Origin: an uncultured Clostridia bacterium
GTDB taxonomy: Bacteria; Bacillota; Clostridia; TANB77; CAG-508
DNA: 39,259 nucleotides
Reading direction: 5' to 3'
NCBI GenBank assembly: GCA_947626735.1
Contig: CANQTK010000010.1
Span: 1 to 39,259, forward strand
Translations under genes and position numbers: made by a program
The notes under the pieces: model-generated
Seen by the model: the letters and a program-made list of their open reading frames with translations, nothing else
Told to the model about the DNA's origin: nothing
The model's database searches: none
Shown: positions 36,108 to 39,259 of the stretch, one piece after another
Layout of the letters: every line of letters begins with the position of its first letter
Numbering within the stretch: position 1 is the stretch's first letter

Positions 36108-36743
36108 TTAATTCAATTTTATGATGTTTTTGACGAAACTTAAACGATGAAGTGGGCATAACCCATATTTTTGAATAGCCTCTATATGCATTTTGGTGCC
36201 ATAGCCTTTATGCTTTTCAAATCCATACATAGGGTAGACTTCGTCCCACTGCCTCATGATTCTATCCCTTGTTACTTTGGCAACAATCGATGCTGCTGCA
36301 ATCGAGTAACATTTGGCATCTCCTTTGATAATAGAAGTATATGGCACTCCTAATGTATCAATATTGGTTAAGGCATCTACTAAAATTTGTTGTGGCTTTA
36401 TTTTTAATCCTTTTAAAGCCTGCGTTACACCTTTTTTCGTTGCTTGCAAAATATTGATTTCATCAATTTCTTTTTGGTCCACAATTCCTACGCCCCATGC
36501 TAATGATTCTTTCGTAATGAAATCATAAAGTATTTCTCTTTTCTTTTCTGAGACTTTTTTTGAGTCATTGACTCCTTCTATGAAAGAATCTTTTGGCATG
36601 ATAACTGCAGCAACTACCACAGGACCAGCAAGTGGCCCTCTCCCTGCTTCGTCAATACCACAAATGCTTTCTATTCCTGCACCATAAAGTTCTTGTTCCA
36701 TTCTTTTTAAATTGGTTAATCGTTCGAATTCTTTTTCTTTCAT
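36108..36743 (-). CDS. rnhB: Ribonuclease HII
   Basis: Removes ribonucleotides from RNA-DNA hybrids and misincorporated ribonucleotides. 211 residues with the active-site segment ICGIDEAGRGPLAGPVVVAA (Asp31, Glu32), VNDSKKVSEKKRE, ILVDAL (third acidic residue), DAKCYSIAAASIVAKVTRDR and GYGTKMHIEAI. Size and motifs are normal. The ribosome binding site is weak and distant (AGAAGGAAG about 18 nt upstream). It is followed by the 161-bp palindromic element. Confidence 0.96.
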   Translation of the reverse strand: MKEKEFERLTNLKRMEQELYGAGIESICGIDEAGRGPLAGPVVVAAVIMPKDSFIEGVNDSKKVSEKKREILYDFITKESLAWGVGIVDQKEIDEINILQATKKGVTQALKGLKIKPQQILVDALTNIDTLGVPYTSIIKGDAKCYSIAAASIVAKVTRDRIMRQWDEVYPMYGFEKHKGYGTKMHIEAIQKYGLCPLHRLSFVKNIIKLN

Positions 36744-36775
36744 TTATTTTCTTCTACTACTTCCTTCTCTTTTTC

Positions 36776-37264
36776 TTAGTTTTCTTTGTTTTGCTCTAAT
36801 TGTTCTAGCTCTGATAATTGATAATATCTATCTTTTCCTTTTTTCATTCCTTCTGAATAGATAATTTCGTCTGTATTATAGTTGACAACATAATAACCTT
36901 TTTCCAAGCGAATAGTAGGTAGCTGCATTTCTTCTAAATTTACTTTTTCTAATACATAATAGTTTTCAAAATTTTCTTCGTCTTGGGAAATAATACCTTT
37001 TTCTAATAATGTTTTTATTTCTTCTATTTCTAAACAATCTGTAATCTTTCTTCCTACTAGTAAGGCTTCATTTTTTTGAACAATTGCTTCTTCTGATAGT
37101 ACTTTTACTTTTCCCTGAATTAATAACATATCTGTTTTATATGTTTCTATTATTTGATTTTCTAATAAGTGATAAAACACATAAATGGCTCCTACCGCAA
37201 TAAAAATAATAAGAATAATACATAGAATTAGCATCAAATGTCCCATTCCTTTTTCGTTTTTCAT
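36776..37264 (-). CDS. Pilin-like membrane-anchored protein
   Basis: 162 residues. The N-terminus (MKNEKG then MGHLMLILCIILIIFIAVGA) is a short basic leader with a glycine before a hydrophobic helix, similar to type IV pilin or pseudopilin leaders but without Glu at mature position 5. The extracytoplasmic part ends with VVNYNTDEIIYSEGMKKG and RYYQLSELEQL, a pattern I associate with pilin-like proteins of uncultured Clostridia; the pilin/LamG copies have a related VNYETGEIIQLE. Function unknown. AAAGGATGG lies upstream. Promoter at 37353-37381, divergent from htrA. Confidence 0.65.
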   Translation of the reverse strand: MKNEKGMGHLMLILCIILIIFIAVGAIYVFYHLLENQIIETYKTDMLLIQGKVKVLSEEAIVQKNEALLVGRKITDCLEIEEIKTLLEKGIISQDEENFENYYVLEKVNLEEMQLPTIRLEKGYYVVNYNTDEIIYSEGMKKGKDRYYQLSELEQLEQNKEN

Positions 37265-37352
37265 TTTTTATGAATCCATCCTTTCTTCAAGTACAAATTT
37301 AAGAACAAAAATTTTCACTAATCACACTTAAATTTTTTCTTTTTACCCCTTT

Positions 37353-37381
37353 ATTATATCGTGATAAAGTGATAAAATCAA
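37353..37381 (-). promoter_or_regulatory. Promoter of the pilin-like gene, with a direct repeat in the spacer
   Basis: Minus strand TTGATT (37381-37376), 17-bp spacer, TATAAT (37358-37353). The spacer holds two tandem GTGATAAA words (plus strand 37361-37376), which could be an operator shared with the divergent htrA. Confidence 0.65.
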
Positions 37382-37475
37382 TATACTGTAACATGATTTT
37401 CACACGTTTTTCACATTTCTCATGTATGATAAATGTAATTTAGAAAAAAATATATAAAGAAAAGGAGTCTTTCAT

Positions 37476-38720
37476 ATGGAAAAAGAAAATAATTTTATAG
37501 AAGGGGAAAAAGTACAAGAGACAAAAACAGAATATCAACCAATTGGAAATATTTCGAAAAGAAATGATTTCCACTTTGGAAAGCAAGTAGTCCTTCCTTT
37601 TGTTTCTGGTATTGTAGGAGCTAGTGTTGTTTTAGGTGGTTTTTTTGGTATTCCTAAGTTAAGGGAGTCTTTGTTACAAACGAAACAAAATACTGTGAAT
37701 AATACCAATGTGACAAATCAAAGTCAAAATTCTTCTTTTAACACTTCTCTTATTTCTCTTACCAATTATTCTGATACTGGCGTTGGTGTTGCTCAAAAGG
37801 TATTACCATCGGTAGTAGGTATTAAAGTAGAGTATTCGGTTTCTTCTATTTTTTATCACAATATGACAAGCACTGCTACAGCAGAAGGTTCTGGTATTAT
37901 TATTAGTGAAGACGGTTACATTTTAACGAATAATCACATTATTAATAGTAGCTCTAGCTCTTCTTTTTATGAAGTAGGAAAAGCCAACAAAGTAGTGGTT
38001 ACTTTATATAACGATGAAACCGAATATGAAGGTAGTATTGTGGGAACGGATGAAGAAACCGATTTAGCTGTTATTAAAATTGATAAAACTGGTTTAACAG
38101 CAGCTGAACTCGGCGATTCTGATGCTTTGCAAGTAGGAGAATTTGCAATGGCTATTGGAAATCCTTTGGGTATGCAAAGTAGTGTTTCTTCTGGCATGAT
38201 TAGTGCTGTTAACCGTAAAGTAACAAGTGATGGTAAAACCTATACTTTGATTCAAACCGATACCGCTATTAACTCTGGAAATAGTGGTGGCGCTTTAGTA
38301 AATAGTAAAGGTCAAGTTATTGGAATTAACACTTTAAAAATGTCAGGTTCTGGTATTGAAGGTATGGGATTTGCGATTCCTATTAATTCTGCAAAGCCAA
38401 TTTATGATCAATTAATTCAATATAATAAAGTAAAAAGACCTTACCTTGGTATTTCTGGTAGAAATTTAGAGAAAGAAACCGCTGAAGAAAATCATTTAGT
38501 AGTTGGCGTTTATATCTTGGATATTGAGGAATTCTCCGCTGCTGAAAAAGCAGGACTTAAAATTGGTGATGTCATTACCAAAATAGATGGCAAAGAAATT
38601 ACTACTATGGATGAATTAAATGAAATTAAAAATTCTCATTCTATTGGAGATGAAATAACTTTAACGATTTACCGTAATGGTAATAATAAAGACATAAAGG
38701 TTACTTTACAAGAGCAATAA
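37476..38720 (+). CDS. htrA: HtrA/DegP-type membrane-anchored serine protease
   Basis: Cell-envelope protease and chaperone handling misfolded exported proteins. The 414-residue protein has a cytoplasmic N-terminus, one membrane helix (about 38-60, VVLPFVSGIVGASVVLGGFF), an Asn/Ser-rich linker, a trypsin-like domain with the triad His154 (TNNHII), Asp196 (TDLAVIKI) and Ser270 (NSGNSGGAL), and one PDZ domain (about 320-412: LGISGRNL, AAEKAGLKIGDVITKIDG). AAAGGAG lies 8 nt before the ATG. Divergent from the pilin-like gene. I could not identify its promoter with confidence. Confidence 0.95.
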   Translation: MEKENNFIEGEKVQETKTEYQPIGNISKRNDFHFGKQVVLPFVSGIVGASVVLGGFFGIPKLRESLLQTKQNTVNNTNVTNQSQNSSFNTSLISLTNYSDTGVGVAQKVLPSVVGIKVEYSVSSIFYHNMTSTATAEGSGIIISEDGYILTNNHIINSSSSSSFYEVGKANKVVVTLYNDETEYEGSIVGTDEETDLAVIKIDKTGLTAAELGDSDALQVGEFAMAIGNPLGMQSSVSSGMISAVNRKVTSDGKTYTLIQTDTAINSGNSGGALVNSKGQVIGINTLKMSGSGIEGMGFAIPINSAKPIYDQLIQYNKVKRPYLGISGRNLEKETAEENHLVVGVYILDIEEFSAAEKAGLKIGDVITKIDGKEITTMDELNEIKNSHSIGDEITLTIYRNGNNKDIKVTLQEQ

Positions 38721-38867
38721 GAAAACATTAAGATTTTATTTGCAAATTGTTTTCTTTTTGTTCACACAAAGGACAAATAAGATTAGTATATTATACTTGT
38801 AGTTAATTAATAGTTTTACCCTTATTATTGATTAACGAAATTTAGAAAACATCCCCTTTTATTTTCT

Positions 38868-38905
38868 AAAAAGCAACTAAGATTTTTCTTAGTTGCTTTT
38901 TATAT
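38868..38905. terminator. Bidirectional terminator between htrA and the Rpn gene
   Basis: 14-bp perfect stem (38868-38881 with 38888-38901), T-rich exit on both strands. The stop codon of the minus-strand gene (38900-38902) overlaps it. Confidence 0.82.
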
Positions 38906-39259
38906 TTGTTCGATTTCTTCTTTGGTTAAACCTGTTATTTCTATAATTTCTTGTACTTTCCAATTTTTTTCTTTTAACTTTCTAGCAATTTTTCTCTTTT
39001 CTTGGTTCATTCCTTTTTCTAGTCCTTTTTCTATTCCTTGTTCTAGTCCTTCTTTCATGCCATCTTCTCTAGCGTGTCTTAGTCCATTTTGTTCATCTCT
39101 AATGGCTTTTTCTTTTAGTTCAGCGATTCTCCTTAATTGTTCGTCTTTGCTTATTTCTTCTAGTTCTCCCATTGCCTCTTTAATTTCTTCATTCTCTTCC
39201 ATTATTCGAGTTACCTCTCTTTCATTTGGATTGTTTAGAAACATCACCCATTGTGCTAG
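38900..39259 (-). CDS. Rpn-family recombination-promoting nuclease / putative transposase, C-terminal part (runs off the window)
   Basis: Partial: the frame is open to the right edge (first visible residues LAQWVMFLNNPNE), so the catalytic PD-(D/E)XK domain lies outside. Visible are the conserved QWxxFLNNPN join, the ALELE-type helix, a coiled stretch with repeated GLEQGIEKGLEKG (a typical Rpn linker) and the final IIEITGLTKEEIEQI helix pair. Members are often multicopy and mobile. 120 codons including the stop are visible. Confidence 0.85.
   Translation of the reverse strand, partial: LAQWVMFLNNPNEREVTRIMEENEEIKEAMGELEEISKDEQLRRIAELKEKAIRDEQNGLRHAREDGMKEGLEQGIEKGLEKGMNQEKRKIARKLKEKNWKVQEIIEITGLTKEEIEQI

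Noticed and set aside
1..39259. CRISPR array, rRNA, tRNA or prophage
   Set aside because: No regularly spaced repeats, rRNA-like stretches, cloverleaf-like sequences or phage genes were seen.

Overview
This AT-rich window looks like a chromosomal segment of a spore-forming, low-GC member of the Clostridia. Evidence: strong AGGAGG ribosome binding sites, SpoIIGA, pro-sigma-E and sigma-G beside the division genes, and a classic str operon. I cannot assign a genus; it resembles uncultured gut Clostridia. Most genes are on the minus strand.

Layout. 0.1-0.5 kb: a small one-helix membrane protein gene. 0.6-11 kb (minus): a division/cell-wall/sporulation block read as murA, ftsQ, two DUF881 genes, sbp, ftsA, ftsZ, spoIIGA, sigE, an unknown gene, sigG. 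11-15.6 kb: patatin-like lipase, YqeK-type HD hydrolase, topoisomerase III and an RsiV/DUF3298-like membrane protein. 15.7-22.2 kb: four large paralogues with a pilin-like N-terminus and a LamG-like C-terminal domain, three on minus and one on plus, so that the outer two form a long inverted repeat. 22.3-27 kb: str operon (rpsL, rpsG, fusA, tuf). 27-34 kb: a coiled-coil protein, trmFO, a small unknown gene and a SWIM/SNF2 helicase. 34.4-39.3 kb: a zinc-ribbon/HTH protein, pyrimidine-nucleoside phosphorylase, RNase HII, a pilin-like protein, an HtrA protease and the C-terminal end of an Rpn-family nuclease.

Main discovery. Four otherwise healthy genes (sigE, ftsQ, the patatin-like lipase and the SNF2 helicase) are each broken by one extra base of the same kind: a C directly before a conserved glycine codon GGY, so the zero frame reads CGG. 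Skipping that C (+1) restores a full-length family-typical protein each time: sigma-E region 4.2, the FtsQ C-terminus, the patatin catalytic Asp half, and the helicase Walker A motif GLGKT. Scanning every gene by eye, I found only six in-frame CGG codons in the window. Four are these sites; the other two lie in one unknown gene (1624-2244). This pattern suggests +1 ribosomal frameshifting at CGG (a hungry or nearly unassigned codon), or much less interestingly a systematic base-calling artefact. Raw reads, related genomes and the tRNA-Arg(CCG) gene content would decide.

Other points: the pilin/LamG array has the mosaic structure expected of gene conversion or inversion; ftsZ and tuf share a hairpin leader motif; the str operon starts with a terminator-like hairpin right at its predicted transcription start; and a 161-bp palindromic element lies between the nucleoside phosphorylase gene and rnhB. 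Promoters, terminators and repeats were found by eye; no alignment or folding program was run.
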